Assembly: GCF_008806325.1 (NCBI RefSeq) | Contig: NZ_WACR01000001.1 | Span: forward strand, 124,001-188,000 | Reading direction: 5' to 3' | DNA length: 64,000 nt | Origin: Salibacter halophilus | GTDB lineage: Bacteria > Bacteroidota > Bacteroidia > Flavobacteriales_G > Salibacteraceae | Shown: positions 36,292-45,981 of the stretch, one piece after another | Layout: each line of letters begins with the position of its first letter | Position numbering within the stretch: position 1 is the stretch's first letter | Position numbers and translations under genes: made by a program | Notes under the pieces: generated by a model | The model's database searches: none | The model's input: only the letters and a program-made list of their open reading frames with translations | Told to the model about the DNA's origin: nothing

Positions 36292-37077
36292 ATGAAAATG
36301 ATATGGTTCCTTTCGTTTGCGATTATTGTATTGAGCTTTTCATGTTCAAAAGACGATGAAGATGATACACCTCAGCAACCTGAGACAATAAACTATACAC
36401 AGGCTGAAATAGACGAAAAACAACCTTTTATCGCTCTTCTATCACGACACGATTGTGGCGCTTGCGGTGCTTATGGTCATCCGCTATTCGACCAAAAAGC
36501 TAAAAATCAACGTATCAACGCTGTCAGTTTTTACTACAAAGAAGAAGATCCCAACTTTACTCCTGTATCACGAGAGTTGGCAGAATACCACCAAATCTTT
36601 GGTACTCCCACTTTCCTTCGCGGGATGGACTACCTAAAAAATGATACCACAAAATGGAAGAATTCAATTGACTCAACATTGAACACAGCAGCCGAAGTAA
36701 ACATAAAAATAGATGCTTACAGTATTGGAAATACTCTCACTTACAAAGGCATAATTAACTCTAAACAACCTTTTAGTAATGATGTCAGGTTTGCGGTTTA
36801 TGTAGTTGAAAACAATGTTTTTGGTAGACAATACACTTATAACGGAAACAAATGGATTGATGAATACGAACACAATCATGTTCTTCGGTCTGCTCCTCAT
36901 AGCTTGTGGGGTCAATCAATTGATTTGAGTAATTCTTCCACAGAAACTGAAGAATTGACAATTACTATTGCCCCCTTTAATAAGAACAACCTCAACTTAG
37001 TTGGTGTGGTTTATCTGATGGATAATGGAGAACCTGTTAGGGTTTTGAACTCCAGGACGCTTGAGTTGAAAAAATAA
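36292..37077 (+). CDS. Omp28-like lipoprotein with CxxC motif
   Basis: A 261-aa lipoprotein (lipobox SFSC, then SKDDEDDTPQ). The first domain is thioredoxin-like: FIALLSRHDCGACGAYGHPL carries a CxxC pair, then AVSFYYKEEDPNF and IFGTPTFLRG with the cis-Pro. The C-terminal domain (about 135-260) is a beta-sandwich. This architecture matches Omp28-related outer-membrane proteins of Bacteroidota, whose function is not known; a thiol-redox role is only suggested by CGAC. It is a lone gene between the toxin-antitoxin pair and cmk. Confidence 0.75.
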   Translation: MKMIWFLSFAIIVLSFSCSKDDEDDTPQQPETINYTQAEIDEKQPFIALLSRHDCGACGAYGHPLFDQKAKNQRINAVSFYYKEEDPNFTPVSRELAEYHQIFGTPTFLRGMDYLKNDTTKWKNSIDSTLNTAAEVNIKIDAYSIGNTLTYKGIINSKQPFSNDVRFAVYVVENNVFGRQYTYNGNKWIDEYEHNHVLRSAPHSLWGQSIDLSNSSTETEELTITIAPFNKNNLNLVGVVYLMDNGEPVRVLNSRTLELKK

Positions 37078-37082
37078 AGGAA

Positions 37083-37769
37083 CTACTCTCCCATTCTTTC
37101 CCTTGACCAATCCAAGGCTTTCTGTAGCTGTTCATCCGGTGTCAGATCCGTGTTGTCGAGTACGAGTGCATCATCGGCTTGTTTGAGCGGATCAGAACTG
37201 CGATGCGTATCGATATAATCGCGGTGTTCGAGGTTTTTCTTTACCTCTTCCATGCTGGCTTCCTTACCATTAGCTTTTAGTTCATCGTAACGCCTTTGCG
37301 CTCTGACCGATGGAGAAGCTGTCATGAAGATTTTCAACTCGGCATCTGGAAAAACAACAGTGCCTATATCGCGGCCGTCCATAACGACTCCTTTTTCCTT
37401 TCCCATTTCCTGTTGTTGCGAAACGAGTTTCTTGCGGACTTCAGGAATGGCAGCTACTTCGCTTACCCGTTCTGAAACACGCATGGATCTGATCGATTCC
37501 TCTACGTTTTCGCCATTCAAAATGGTTTGTAAACCATTTTCGTTGCGCTCAAACCTGATCGTAATTTGATTGAGTGAATTGATGAGTTTCTCTTTGTCAA
37601 AATCACTTTCAAAAAAACCATTGTCCAGCGCAAACAAAGCCACACTGCGATACATGGCACCTGTATCTACGTAAATATAATGGAGTTTTTTTGCGAGTTG
37701 CTTGGCAAGCGTGCTTTTGCCGCATGACGAATAGCCGTCAATGGCGATGTTGATTTTGGCCGGACTCAT
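37083..37769 (-). CDS. cmk: Cytidylate kinase
   Basis: Phosphorylates CMP and dCMP to the diphosphates. The P-loop is INIAIDGYSSCGKSTLAKQLAKKL; YVDTGAMYRSVALFAL, VVMDGRDIGTVVFPDAELKIFMTA and RRYDEL are all diagnostic. At 228 aa it has the normal length. Its ATG overlaps the end of porQ by 4 bp, so the two are coupled; this porQ-cmk order is familiar in Bacteroidota. Confidence 0.96.
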   Translation of the reverse strand: MSPAKINIAIDGYSSCGKSTLAKQLAKKLHYIYVDTGAMYRSVALFALDNGFFESDFDKEKLINSLNQITIRFERNENGLQTILNGENVEESIRSMRVSERVSEVAAIPEVRKKLVSQQQEMGKEKGVVMDGRDIGTVVFPDAELKIFMTASPSVRAQRRYDELKANGKEASMEEVKKNLEHRDYIDTHRSSDPLKQADDALVLDNTDLTPDEQLQKALDWSRERMGE

Positions 37770-38821
37770 CCTTTGCTTTTAAATTCACTGAAATTGGTTG
37801 CAATAGTAATATGGTGAGAGAAACCAGCCAAATGATAACCGGCAATACCGTAGCTCAGGCGAAATCGTTTGATTTGAAATCCGGTTCCGAATGAAAATCC
37901 GGCCAAACCACTACGCGTATCCTGTGGTGATAATTCCTGCTTGCGCAAATAGTTGAACCCGATGCGCAAATGAAAATTATCGCTGGGCATAATCTCAGCC
38001 GCAATGTTCATGTGACGCATAAAATTGTCAAAACTGAAAGCCCCGTCCTCATTGTTTTGCGAAACCGTACCGCCATTTGGAAGTAAATACGCTTTTTCAC
38101 TCTGCGGTTGGTTATAGGTCAGATCCCACGTCTCTAGCCTGGATGCCGTCACAGTAAAACGGATTGGTGCTTTGGGCAATTTGTACGATCCCGCCAATTG
38201 AAAATTCAACGGTAAATTATCCCTGTTTCCTTTTACATAAGGTTTGATCTGGTAACCGAGATTATCGATCACCAAACCGGCAGAAAACAGCTTGTTCTTA
38301 CTCAAGTACTGAGCTCCCAAATCAAAAGCTAGCCCAAAGCTATTATCACTGGAAAAATTGCTGTAAATCGCTTTAAAAGTACCACCAAAAGAAAAAAGTG
38401 AATCGGGTTGGTAGCCATACGAAACATCAAATGCGTATTCACCGGCCGAGAATTCACCGTTTTTGATTCCGCGTTCATCTGCACGAGTAAACGTTCCGTA
38501 ATTTATGTATTGCATTCCAGCACTGAAAGTACCCACATCCTCAAAATGACGAGCGTGTGTTACATACCCAAAGTTGACATCAGAAATATAGTTGATGTAA
38601 GTGAGAGCAGCTGCGTTGTGAACTGTACTGTCTAAAACAGCTGGATTATCTTTTACGAGATTGACATCTCCGTCTCTCACCGTAATTAAACTTCCGCCCA
38701 GTGAAGCTGAACGAGCCGATGCAGGCAAATCCAAAAACTTGTACACGCCATTTCCTCCTGACTGAGCTAAGGCAGCAATAGAAGAAAACAGTACAAAAAT
38801 CGAGAATAAGCAATTCTTCAT
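37766..38821 (-). CDS. porQ: Type IX secretion system protein PorQ
   Basis: A 351-aa outer-membrane barrel protein. A signal peptide (CLFSIFVLFSSIAALAQ) is followed by the hallmark YKFLDLPASARSASLGGSLITVRDGDVN and NPAVLD, then strands to the C-terminus. PorQ belongs to the attachment part of type IX secretion, which handles the lipopolysaccharide linkage of exported proteins in Porphyromonas. It is coupled to cmk. Together with porT and the PorP/SprF pair it shows an active T9SS. Confidence 0.9.
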   Translation of the reverse strand: MKNCLFSIFVLFSSIAALAQSGGNGVYKFLDLPASARSASLGGSLITVRDGDVNLVKDNPAVLDSTVHNAAALTYINYISDVNFGYVTHARHFEDVGTFSAGMQYINYGTFTRADERGIKNGEFSAGEYAFDVSYGYQPDSLFSFGGTFKAIYSNFSSDNSFGLAFDLGAQYLSKNKLFSAGLVIDNLGYQIKPYVKGNRDNLPLNFQLAGSYKLPKAPIRFTVTASRLETWDLTYNQPQSEKAYLLPNGGTVSQNNEDGAFSFDNFMRHMNIAAEIMPSDNFHLRIGFNYLRKQELSPQDTRSGLAGFSFGTGFQIKRFRLSYGIAGYHLAGFSHHITIATNFSEFKSKG

Positions 38822-38899
38822 ATTTGGCGGAAATAATTCCCCAATAATACGAAGAAGGCGGAGAATTATTTTAATGTCTGTTATGAATTATAGTGAACC

Positions 38900-38984
38900 G
38901 TGCTTACAGCACTAGTTGATCATTACAATTTTTATAACTCTGGGCTAAAACCCAGAGCTGGATGTGTTCCGTGCCTAAAGGCAC
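38900..38984 (+). repeat. REP-like unit 1: three hairpins (GTGCT.., CTCTGGG.., GTGCC..)
   Basis: Three short palindromes: 38900-38912 (GTGCT/AGCAC), 38938-38957 (CTCTGGG/CCCAGAG) and 38971-38984 (GTGCC/GGCAC), separated by 25 and 13 bp. It is the mirror image of unit 2. It lies in the gap between porQ and lon. Confidence 0.85.
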
Positions 38985-39043
38985 TCAGATCAAAAATAAC
39001 TTTTCTCTGCCAAATATTTTTAACCTAAGCCACTCGCTTGAAA

Positions 39044-39128
39044 GTGCCGTTAGGCACGACTCACTTCTATCTCCGGGTGATAACCCGGAGCCTCATCCTA
39101 AAGAAAAGTATTTGAGTGCCGTAGGCAC
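39044..39128 (-). repeat. REP-like unit 2, inverted copy of unit 1
   Basis: Palindromes at 39044-39057 (GTGCC/GGCAC), 39071-39090 (CTCCGGG/CCCGGAG) and 39116-39128 (GTGCC/GGCAC), separated by 13 and 25 bp, the reverse of unit 1. The two 85-bp units in opposite orientation, 59 bp apart, make a REPIN-like element. The related transposase (RAYT) is not in the window. Confidence 0.85.
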
Positions 39129-39150
39129 AGTGCACAATTACTGGTAATAA

Positions 39151-41601
39151 TTACTCAATCTTTTGTGGATCTTTCACCTTTTCTTTGAGCAGTGCAATAT
39201 CAGTTACTTCGATCATTTCTTTTACATAGTGGAACTTGAGGCCTTTCAAATAGCGCTCATCAATTTCCTCTACATCTTTCTTATTTTGTTCTGATAAAAT
39301 GATCTCATTGATATTCGCTCGTTTGGCAGCAAGAATTTTTTCCTTGATTCCGCCAACCGGCAACACGCGACCACGAAGCGTGATCTCACCCGTCATGGCG
39401 AGTCTGCTCTTGATCTTGCGCTGTGTGAAGGCAGATGCCAAAGAAGTGAGCATTGTTATCCCTGCCGATGGACCATCTTTAGGTATAGCACCTTCAGGAA
39501 CGTGAATGTGAACATTGTATTTGTCGAACACTTCAGGATCGAGATTCAGGTGATCAGCATGAGAACGCATGTATTCCAGTGCCACCATTGCTGATTCTTT
39601 CATCACATCACCCAGACTACCAGTGAGAGTGAGTTTTCCTTTTCCTTTCGTCACTGAAGTCTCAATAAAGAGAATATCACCTCCAACAGCTGTCCACGCA
39701 AGACCTGTAACAACCCCGGCATGCTCATTACCTTCGTAACGTTCTTTTTCGTGACCAGGGCCAAGGTATTTGGTCAGATCCTCAGCCTTGATGTTCACAT
39801 CGTATTCCTCTTCCATAGCGATCGCTTTGGCAATTTGACGTACCAGCTTCGCGATCTTTTTCTCCAATGAACGAACACCACTTTCACGCGTGTGTTCCTC
39901 AATCAGCTTTTCGAGAACTTTCTTCGCTATCTTGAACTGGTTTTTCTTTAAACCGTGTTCTTTGAGCTGTTTTGGAATGAGGTGACGCTTCGCAATTTCA
40001 ATCTTTTCTTCAACCGTGTAACCATTAACTTCTATGATCTCCAGTCTGTCTCTCAGAGCCGGCTGGATCTGACCGAGATTATTTGCAGTAGCCACAAACA
40101 TCACTTTAGATAGATCGTAGTCAACCTCGAGGAAGTTATCAGTAAATGTGTCGTTTTGTTCAGGATCCAAAACTTCGAGCAATGCTGAAGAAGGATCTCC
40201 ATGCGGACCATGACCTACTTTGTCAATCTCATCCAAAATGAAAACCGGATTTGAAGAACCCGCTTTTTTCACACTTTGGATAATCCTGCCCGGCATCGCA
40301 CCGATGTAAGTTTTTCTGTGTCCGCGAATTTCAGCTTCATCTCGTAAACCACCCAGCGACATACGCTGATATTTGCGACCTAATGCCTCAGCGATAGATC
40401 GGCCAAGTGAAGTTTTACCGACACCGGGAGGGCCTGCCAGGCAAATGATTGGCGCTTTCATATCATCCTTGAGCTTGATCACAGCAAGGTGCTCTAGAAT
40501 ACGCTCTTTCACTTTTTCCAAACCGTAGTGATCACGATCTAGGATTTTTTCTGCTCGCTTGAGGTCGAAATTATCAGTTGTGTATTCGTTCCACGGGAGA
40601 TCGAGCATTGTATCGAGGTAATTCGATTGAACAGAGTATTCAACTCCGGTTGGGTTCATACGCTCCAGCTTGCTCAACTCTTTTTCGAAAACCTCTTTAA
40701 CCTCTTTTCCCCACTTTTTCTTTTTCGCTTTTTCTTTAAACTCAGAAACTTCCTGATCGAGCGGATTACCACCCAGCTCTTCCTGAATTTGCTTCATCTG
40801 TTGGTGAAGAAAGTATTCGCGCTGCTGCTTGTCGATATCTGTCTTAACTTTTGACTGAATATCGTTTTTGAGTTCGAGCATTTGAAACTCTTCAGTAAGT
40901 AGCTCCAATACTCTTTGCGCACGCTTGTTCACATCTAACTCTTCCAAAAGTTCCTGCTTTACATCTACAGGTCTGGAAAGGTTAGAACTGATGAAATTGA
41001 TCAGGAAAGAAGGACTCTCGATATTCTTAATCGCTACCTGTGCATCAGATGGGATATTTGGCGATTCCTGAATGATTTTCAGAGCCAATTCACGAATCGA
41101 TGATACCAACGCATCAAAGCGTTCGTCATCTTCATCCGGCATCACCTCATCAATCGGTTTAATCTTCGCCTTAAAGAAAGGATCATCCGTTACGATCTCC
41201 TCGATTTCCATTCTGCGCTTTCCCTGAATGATCACCGTAATACTGCCATCAGGCATTTGCAACTTTTTTATGATGCGAGCCACGGTTCCGACCTTATTCA
41301 GGTGCTGAGCCTCAGGGTTTTCAATACTGCCGTCTTTTTGTGCGACAACACCAATTGCTTTTTTCTCACTGTAAGCTTCATTCACCAGCTTGATCGACTT
41401 ATCGCGACCAACTGTAATGGGAATTACTACTCCGGGATAAAGCACATTATTGCGAAGGGGAAGTAATGACAAACTTTCAGGTACCGCTTCGTTTTTCATT
41501 TGGTCTTCATCGTCCTTTGACAAAAGCGGTATAAACTCAGTATCGTCTCCAATCATATTATTCAATCCTAAAAAATCAAAATCCATATCAAATCCATTCA
41601 T
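39151..41601 (-). CDS. lon: ATP-dependent protease Lon
   Basis: A cytoplasmic AAA+ serine protease. The N-domain begins [20 protein letters not shown], the ATPase has Walker [19 protein letters not shown] and Walker [13 protein letters not shown], and the protease domain holds the catalytic Ser in [11 protein letters not shown] and the partner Lys in [13 protein letters not shown]. At about 816 aa it has the family length. I use the ATG at 41601; a TTG at 41610 and an ATG at 41586 are possible. The conserved start lies after an acidic 40-residue leader usual in this group. Confidence 0.96.
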   Translation of the reverse strand: MNGFDMDFDFLGLNNMIGDDTEFIPLLSKDDEDQMKNEAVPESLSLLPLRNNVLYPGVVIPITVGRDKSIKLVNEAYSEKKAIGVVAQKDGSIENPEAQHLNKVGTVARIIKKLQMPDGSITVIIQGKRRMEIEEIVTDDPFFKAKIKPIDEVMPDEDDERFDALVSSIRELALKIIQESPNIPSDAQVAIKNIESPSFLINFISSNLSRPVDVKQELLEELDVNKRAQRVLELLTEEFQMLELKNDIQSKVKTDIDKQQREYFLHQQMKQIQEELGGNPLDQEVSEFKEKAKKKKWGKEVKEVFEKELSKLERMNPTGVEYSVQSNYLDTMLDLPWNEYTTDNFDLKRAEKILDRDHYGLEKVKERILEHLAVIKLKDDMKAPIICLAGPPGVGKTSLGRSIAEALGRKYQRMSLGGLRDEAEIRGHRKTYIGAMPGRIIQSVKKAGSSNPVFILDEIDKVGHGPHGDPSSALLEVLDPEQNDTFTDNFLEVDYDLSKVMFVATANNLGQIQPALRDRLEIIEVNGYTVEEKIEIAKRHLIPKQLKEHGLKKNQFKIAKKVLEKLIEEHTRESGVRSLEKKIAKLVRQIAKAIAMEEEYDVNIKAEDLTKYLGPGHEKERYEGNEHAGVVTGLAWTAVGGDILFIETSVTKGKGKLTLTGSLGDVMKESAMVALEYMRSHADHLNLDPEVFDKYNVHIHVPEGAIPKDGPSAGITMLTSLASAFTQRKIKSRLAMTGEITLRGRVLPVGGIKEKILAAKRANINEIILSEQNKKDVEEIDERYLKGLKFHYVKEMIEVTDIALLKEKVKDPQKIE

Positions 41602-41709
41602 ACTCAACAAGTATAAGGACCAGGCAAATTAGATGCCCGGTGAGTAAATGTTGTAATTGACCCAGAAAAGGACAATAGATGTGCCAACAACTAAAAACTG
41701 CAATTCTGT

Positions 41710-42903
41710 CTAACTATAAGACCTGTATTGATCAGTGCGTTCGTATATTTCAGACAAGATGGCTTTGTCGATATCGGTTAGTTCAATTCCTCTGCGCTCC
41801 ATCATGCGTTGAGCTACTTCAAAAGACTTTTCAAGCATAAACGTATCAAAGCCTTTTGCTCCTCCCCAACTGTAACTGGGAATGAGTTTTGAAGGAAAAT
41901 CGCTTCCAAAGATGTTTGCTGAAACACCAACTACAGTTCCGGTATTGAACATCGTATTGATCCCGCTTTTGGAATGATCGCCCATAATTAAACCGCAAAA
42001 CTGCTTTCCTGTTGAGATAAAATCTTCTTCGAGATAACTCCAGGCTTTTACAATGCCGTAGTTGTTTTTGAGATTCGAGTTATTGGTATCAGCACCCAGG
42101 TTGCACCATTCTCCTATCACTGAATTGCCGAGGAATCCATCGTGTCCTTTATTCGAATAACCAAAGATTACACAGTTGTTCACTTCACCTCCAACTTTCA
42201 CGTGCGGACCTAATGTTGTGGCTCCATAAATTTTAGCGCCCATTTTCAGAACACTGTTTTCGAGCATGGCCAATCCGCCACGAACGGTGGCACCTTCCAT
42301 GATTTCTGCGTTCTGACCGATATACACAGGAGCATCAGAAGCGTTGAGTACAGCCGCCTCTACTTTAGCTCCTTTTTCAACGAAGATTTTATCCCCGATA
42401 ATCGTATTCGTTGACGAAAGTTGCTGCGACTCTCTACCTTTAGTTATCAATTCAAAATCAGCAACGAGCTGAGAGTGGTTCTGACTGTAAATATCCCATG
42501 GATGTTCAATAATATCGAGCTCACCTGAAAACTGAATGCTATCACCACTCAACCTTAATGATTTTACAACGCTCTCCGCTTCAAATTCTGATTGACTTAC
42601 AACAGCAGCCAATACTTTTTCATCTTTCTTGAGAATCTCGCCAGACTTGAGCGATTGAATCTTTTCAGTAAGAGCCGGAGTTGGACAAACCGATCCGTTG
42701 ATCAACAGGTTTTCGTTCTCAGCACTAAACCTGTACTTTTTAGCCAGGTAAGGTTGTGTAAACCAACTGACTTTCGTGTTTAGGTGATGTTCCCACTTTT
42801 GCGTGATGGTTAAAATCCCTATGCGGATTTCTGATACCGGCCTCGTAAATGTTAGAGGCAATAGGCTTACATGCGCGTGATCATCAAACAGAATTGTGTT
42901 CAT
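41710..42903 (-). CDS. GlmU-family protein (sugar nucleotidyltransferase-like with hexapeptide repeats)
   Basis: A 397-aa protein whose C-terminal part (residues about 160-340) is a left-handed beta-helix of hexapeptide repeats (IIGDKIFVEKGAKVEAAVLNA, IMEGATVRGGLAMLENSVLKMGAKIYG, NCVIFGYSNKGHDGFLGNSVIGEWCNLGA). The N-terminal part (NTILFDDHAHVSLLPLTFTRPVSEIRIG) is nucleotidyltransferase-like but lacks a clear GxGTRM pyrophosphorylase signature. Such GlmU-like proteins are common in Bacteroidota with unknown substrate. It lies between lon and rpmE on the same strand. Confidence 0.85.
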   Translation of the reverse strand: MNTILFDDHAHVSLLPLTFTRPVSEIRIGILTITQKWEHHLNTKVSWFTQPYLAKKYRFSAENENLLINGSVCPTPALTEKIQSLKSGEILKKDEKVLAAVVSQSEFEAESVVKSLRLSGDSIQFSGELDIIEHPWDIYSQNHSQLVADFELITKGRESQQLSSTNTIIGDKIFVEKGAKVEAAVLNASDAPVYIGQNAEIMEGATVRGGLAMLENSVLKMGAKIYGATTLGPHVKVGGEVNNCVIFGYSNKGHDGFLGNSVIGEWCNLGADTNNSNLKNNYGIVKAWSYLEEDFISTGKQFCGLIMGDHSKSGINTMFNTGTVVGVSANIFGSDFPSKLIPSYSWGGAKGFDTFMLEKSFEVAQRMMERRGIELTDIDKAILSEIYERTDQYRSYS

Positions 42904-42932
42904 AATGCGGTGTATTGGCGACTAATTTAACA

Positions 42933-42963
42933 CAAAAAAAGCCTCGCTATAAAACGAGGCTTT
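42933..42963 (-). terminator. Terminator after rpmE (type B)
   Basis: On the minus strand AAAGCCTCG pairs with CGAGGCTTT (42938-42946 with 42955-42963), followed by a T run (A run 42934-42940 on the plus strand). It is 23 bp after the L31 stop. Confidence 0.85.
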
Positions 42964-42985
42964 CATCAATGTATATGAAAAGAAA

Positions 42986-43249
42986 TTACTTCTTGTCCTT
43001 TTGGAACTTTCCGTATTTGCTTTTAAATTTATCAATACGACCAGCAGTATCAACGTACTGGATTTTACCTGTGTAGTAAGGGTGAGACTTGTGAGAAATC
43101 TCGAGTTTTACAAGCGGGTATTCATTTCCATCTTCCCACTTAATAGTTTCTTTTGCCGGAGCACATGAACGGCTCATAAATGTGTAATCGTTTGAAGTAT
43201 CTTTAAAAACGACTAATCTGTAATTATCTGGATGAATTCCTTTTTTCAT
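42986..43249 (-). CDS. rpmE2: 50S ribosomal protein L31, type B (zinc-independent form)
   Basis: An 87-aa type B L31. It begins [20 protein letters not shown] and has [19 protein letters not shown] and [13 protein letters not shown] near the end. The CxxC zinc pairs of type A L31 are absent, as expected for this form; only one cysteine (SRSCAP) remains. A TACCTTTG box lies upstream (43288-43295, minus strand) and a strong terminator downstream, so it is a single-gene unit. Confidence 0.95.
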   Translation of the reverse strand: MKKGIHPDNYRLVVFKDTSNDYTFMSRSCAPAKETIKWEDGNEYPLVKLEISHKSHPYYTGKIQYVDTAGRIDKFKSKYGKFQKDKK

Positions 43250-43287
43250 AACGACTCTATTGTTCTGCTTCTCAAAATTCGGTTTGC

Positions 43288-43295
43288 AAAGGTAA
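43288..43295 (-). promoter_or_regulatory. TAnnTTTG promoter box for rpmE (type B)
   Basis: TACCTTTG on the minus strand, 38 bp upstream of the L31 ATG at 43249. Confidence 0.55.
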
Positions 43296-43379
43296 GCAAA
43301 CTATTTACAAAAGTTGAAATATTCTTGTATTAAAAGTTGAATTTTACACAAAATTGCTGAAAGTCCACTAACATACAAT

Positions 43380-43387
43380 TACCTTTG
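43380..43387 (+). promoter_or_regulatory. TAnnTTTG promoter box for the beta-helix lipoprotein
   Basis: TACCTTTG, 34 bp upstream of the ATG at 43422. Confidence 0.5.
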
Positions 43388-43421
43388 AAGCTTTTCGTTA
43401 AAATTACCATTAAACTGGAAC

Positions 43422-44924
43422 ATGAAGCAACAGCTTACATTACTTTTCATCAGCATAGCTATTTTAGCGAGTTGGGGATGCCGCAAAGACACTCTGGACA
43501 CGAGTAATGATGCGGTACTTCAATTTTCAACTGATTCAGTTTACTTCGATACAGTTTTTACTGAAATTGGATCGGCTACGCAACGTTTCATGATTTACAA
43601 CCCACAGTCAGATCCGGTTAAAATATCAAACGTGCAACTCGAAAATGGATCTGACAGTCAATTCAGATTTAATGTGGATGGTTATCCGGGAAGTAAAGCT
43701 AGAGATATTACGATTCAGGGAAAGGACAGCGCTTTTGTTTTTGTTGAAGTAACTGTTGATCCAACTAATCAAAATGCACCTTTACTGGTTTATGATAATT
43801 TGCTTTTTACAACGAATGGAAATATTCAGAATGTAACACTAACAGCTTACGGACAAGATGCTTATTACTACAGAGCAACGCAATTTATTCAGGGATTCCC
43901 TCCTCTCTCATTTGTGAGTGAGTACGATGATTACTTCCCGATAGCTCAAAATATCACACTCCCAAATGACAAACCGCACGTTGTATTTGGTTATTTGGTA
44001 ATCGACTCGCTTATCAATCTGGAAGTGCAGCCGGGAACAAAAATTCACTTTTACGATGGTGCCGGATTATGGGCTTACAGAGGAAGCAATTTGAAAGTAA
44101 ATGGCATGCCCGATGATGAAGTAGTTTTTGACGGCTTTCGATCAGATGAATTTTACGGTGAACTTCCCGGGCAGTGGGACAGAATTATTTTAAACGAATC
44201 ACCGTCAGATCACGAGTTTCATCATGCTGAGATCAAAGATGCTTTCATCGGAATATCAGCTGAGTACTTTTTCCTGGATACTGATCCCCAGATTCCGACC
44301 AATAAATTAGTTCTCGAAAACACGAAAATTGACAACTGTAATGGGCTCGGACTGTTCTCTCGCTTCTATAATATTGAAGCGAAGAATTGTTTGTTTACAA
44401 ATACGCGCAATCAAGTAGTTGCGGCTCAGGGAGGTGGGAATATTGATTTTACTCACTGTACAGTTGGAAACTACTGGGGCTATGAAACACGTCAGGAACC
44501 GAGTATGTTTTTGTCCAATGCTCTTGTCCTTGGTGATGGAAATGGCGGAGAAGTAACTTTTGTAAGTGACTTCAATTTCACTTTTCAAAATAGTATCTTA
44601 TACGGATCGAGTGAGGAAGAGCTTACTATTGATACAACTCACCAAAATGACGGGGTTTTCAATATCAATTTTGATCATAGCATTATCAGAGCCAAAGATA
44701 TTACTGAAGACAAACCTGAATATTTTACAGAATGCCTCATCAATCCGGATAATGGCTATGTAAATCCTGTATTTAACATCGGAGAGGATGATGAATTCTT
44801 CACGCTGTACGACAGTTCAGTTGCTGTGAACTATGGAGATCCATCAGTAACGGGGATACCGCCAAATGATTTGGCGGGCAATCCAAGAGACAATTCGCCT
44901 GATGCTGGTTGTTACGAACTGTAA
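43422..44924 (+). CDS. Lipoprotein with parallel beta-helix and C-terminal choice-of-anchor-like end
   Basis: A 500-aa surface-type protein. The signal peptide ends in a lipobox ASWGC. An Ig-like domain follows (FSTDSVYFDTVFTEIGSATQRFMIYNP, residues 35-150), then a right-handed beta-helix (residues about 180-450) with NLEVQPGTKIHFYDGAGLWAYRGSNLKVNG and repeated turns. The end NPRDNSPDAGCYEL resembles the choice-of-anchor Q terminus. The role is unknown, perhaps carbohydrate binding. It converges with the PorP/SprF gene. Confidence 0.75.
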   Translation: MKQQLTLLFISIAILASWGCRKDTLDTSNDAVLQFSTDSVYFDTVFTEIGSATQRFMIYNPQSDPVKISNVQLENGSDSQFRFNVDGYPGSKARDITIQGKDSAFVFVEVTVDPTNQNAPLLVYDNLLFTTNGNIQNVTLTAYGQDAYYYRATQFIQGFPPLSFVSEYDDYFPIAQNITLPNDKPHVVFGYLVIDSLINLEVQPGTKIHFYDGAGLWAYRGSNLKVNGMPDDEVVFDGFRSDEFYGELPGQWDRIILNESPSDHEFHHAEIKDAFIGISAEYFFLDTDPQIPTNKLVLENTKIDNCNGLGLFSRFYNIEAKNCLFTNTRNQVVAAQGGGNIDFTHCTVGNYWGYETRQEPSMFLSNALVLGDGNGGEVTFVSDFNFTFQNSILYGSSEEELTIDTTHQNDGVFNINFDHSIIRAKDITEDKPEYFTECLINPDNGYVNPVFNIGEDDEFFTLYDSSVAVNYGDPSVTGIPPNDLAGNPRDNSPDAGCYEL

Positions 44925-44936
44925 AAAGTTGAGCTA

Positions 44937-45971
44937 TTAAAGGAATCTCGTCAAAGACCCGCGATTTCCTTTCTTGTAATTCGCTTTGTAAATGATTGAA
45001 AATTCTGGTCCGCCCATTCCGTTGTTCACACGAGTGAGGTTTCCAACAGTAAAGTCGTAAGACATTCCTATTTCAAATCCGCCAGCTCCAAGTTTTACCA
45101 TTGGAACAATTGCATCACCAGTTCTGTGGTAAAGTCCCAGAGCAAGTGACATTTCATTGAGGAAACCAGTTGAGCGTGTAGCCTGAGAAAGAATGAATTT
45201 CACGTCAGAACCTAACATTACGCTGTTATTTGGTCCCTGGTGCATCCACATAAACTGAGGGTGAATGGCGACAACATCATTTGATGCTAAATAGTAAAAT
45301 CCACCGTCAAACATGTAGCGAGTATCCAGACTTACATCATTTCCCATGAAGTTCACAGATGGTGTATTCAAATGGTAGGCTGCTGCACCACCGTAAGCTT
45401 TGTAACGACCATCTTCACTAGCAAAGAAATATTTGATACCTCCGCCAAAATCTACGTGAGAAACAGATTCTTCCATAGGTGCTTCTCCGCTAGGTAATGT
45501 TGGATCAAAACCTGTGTTCGTCCATTGATTGTCCCATGTAGTTAAATCAGGTGTAATACTTCGCTGACCAAAACCAACACGTGCACCTATTGAAACGTAG
45601 TGACGCGCTTCGGGATCCATCACTTTGATGTAACCGATATTCAATCCTGCATTGAGCATATTAAAACCGGTGATTCCGGCCTGATCCTGATTGACATTTA
45701 AGCCAAGTGAGAAAATATCACGTTTAAAAAGATCTTTTGCTATTTGACCATCAACAAACCCACCTATTGACTGGAATGGAGTTGAGATGTTTTCCCATTG
45801 CCTGCGGTAATTGACTCCGGCTCTGACCGAACCCTGAAAAAGTCCTGTGTTAGCCGGGTTAATTTGCAGAGGAGCATTATCAAACTGAGAATAATGTACA
45901 TCAGCCTGACCAATCACCTGGAATGAAGCAAAGAATAATATTATCGTTAGTAATCTTGTGCGCATATTCAA
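44937..45971 (-). CDS. PorP/SprF family type IX secretion outer-membrane protein
   Basis: A 344-aa protein with a signal peptide (LLTIILFFASFQVIGQ) and the family hallmarks DVHYSQFDNAPLQINPANTGLF, RAGVNYRRQWENI and FSLGLNVNQDQAG. SprF-like proteins hold or help export a specific adhesin with a type B sorting domain; here the substrate gene is just upstream, 10 bp away. This substrate-SprF pairing is the usual one. Confidence 0.93.
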   Translation of the reverse strand: MNMRTRLLTIILFFASFQVIGQADVHYSQFDNAPLQINPANTGLFQGSVRAGVNYRRQWENISTPFQSIGGFVDGQIAKDLFKRDIFSLGLNVNQDQAGITGFNMLNAGLNIGYIKVMDPEARHYVSIGARVGFGQRSITPDLTTWDNQWTNTGFDPTLPSGEAPMEESVSHVDFGGGIKYFFASEDGRYKAYGGAAAYHLNTPSVNFMGNDVSLDTRYMFDGGFYYLASNDVVAIHPQFMWMHQGPNNSVMLGSDVKFILSQATRSTGFLNEMSLALGLYHRTGDAIVPMVKLGAGGFEIGMSYDFTVGNLTRVNNGMGGPEFSIIYKANYKKGNRGSLTRFL

Positions 45972-45981
45972 TAGGGTTTAA

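Noticed and set aside
38962-39147. 61-aa ORF between porQ and lon
   Set aside because: It is made of the REP hairpins; palindromic DNA, not a protein.
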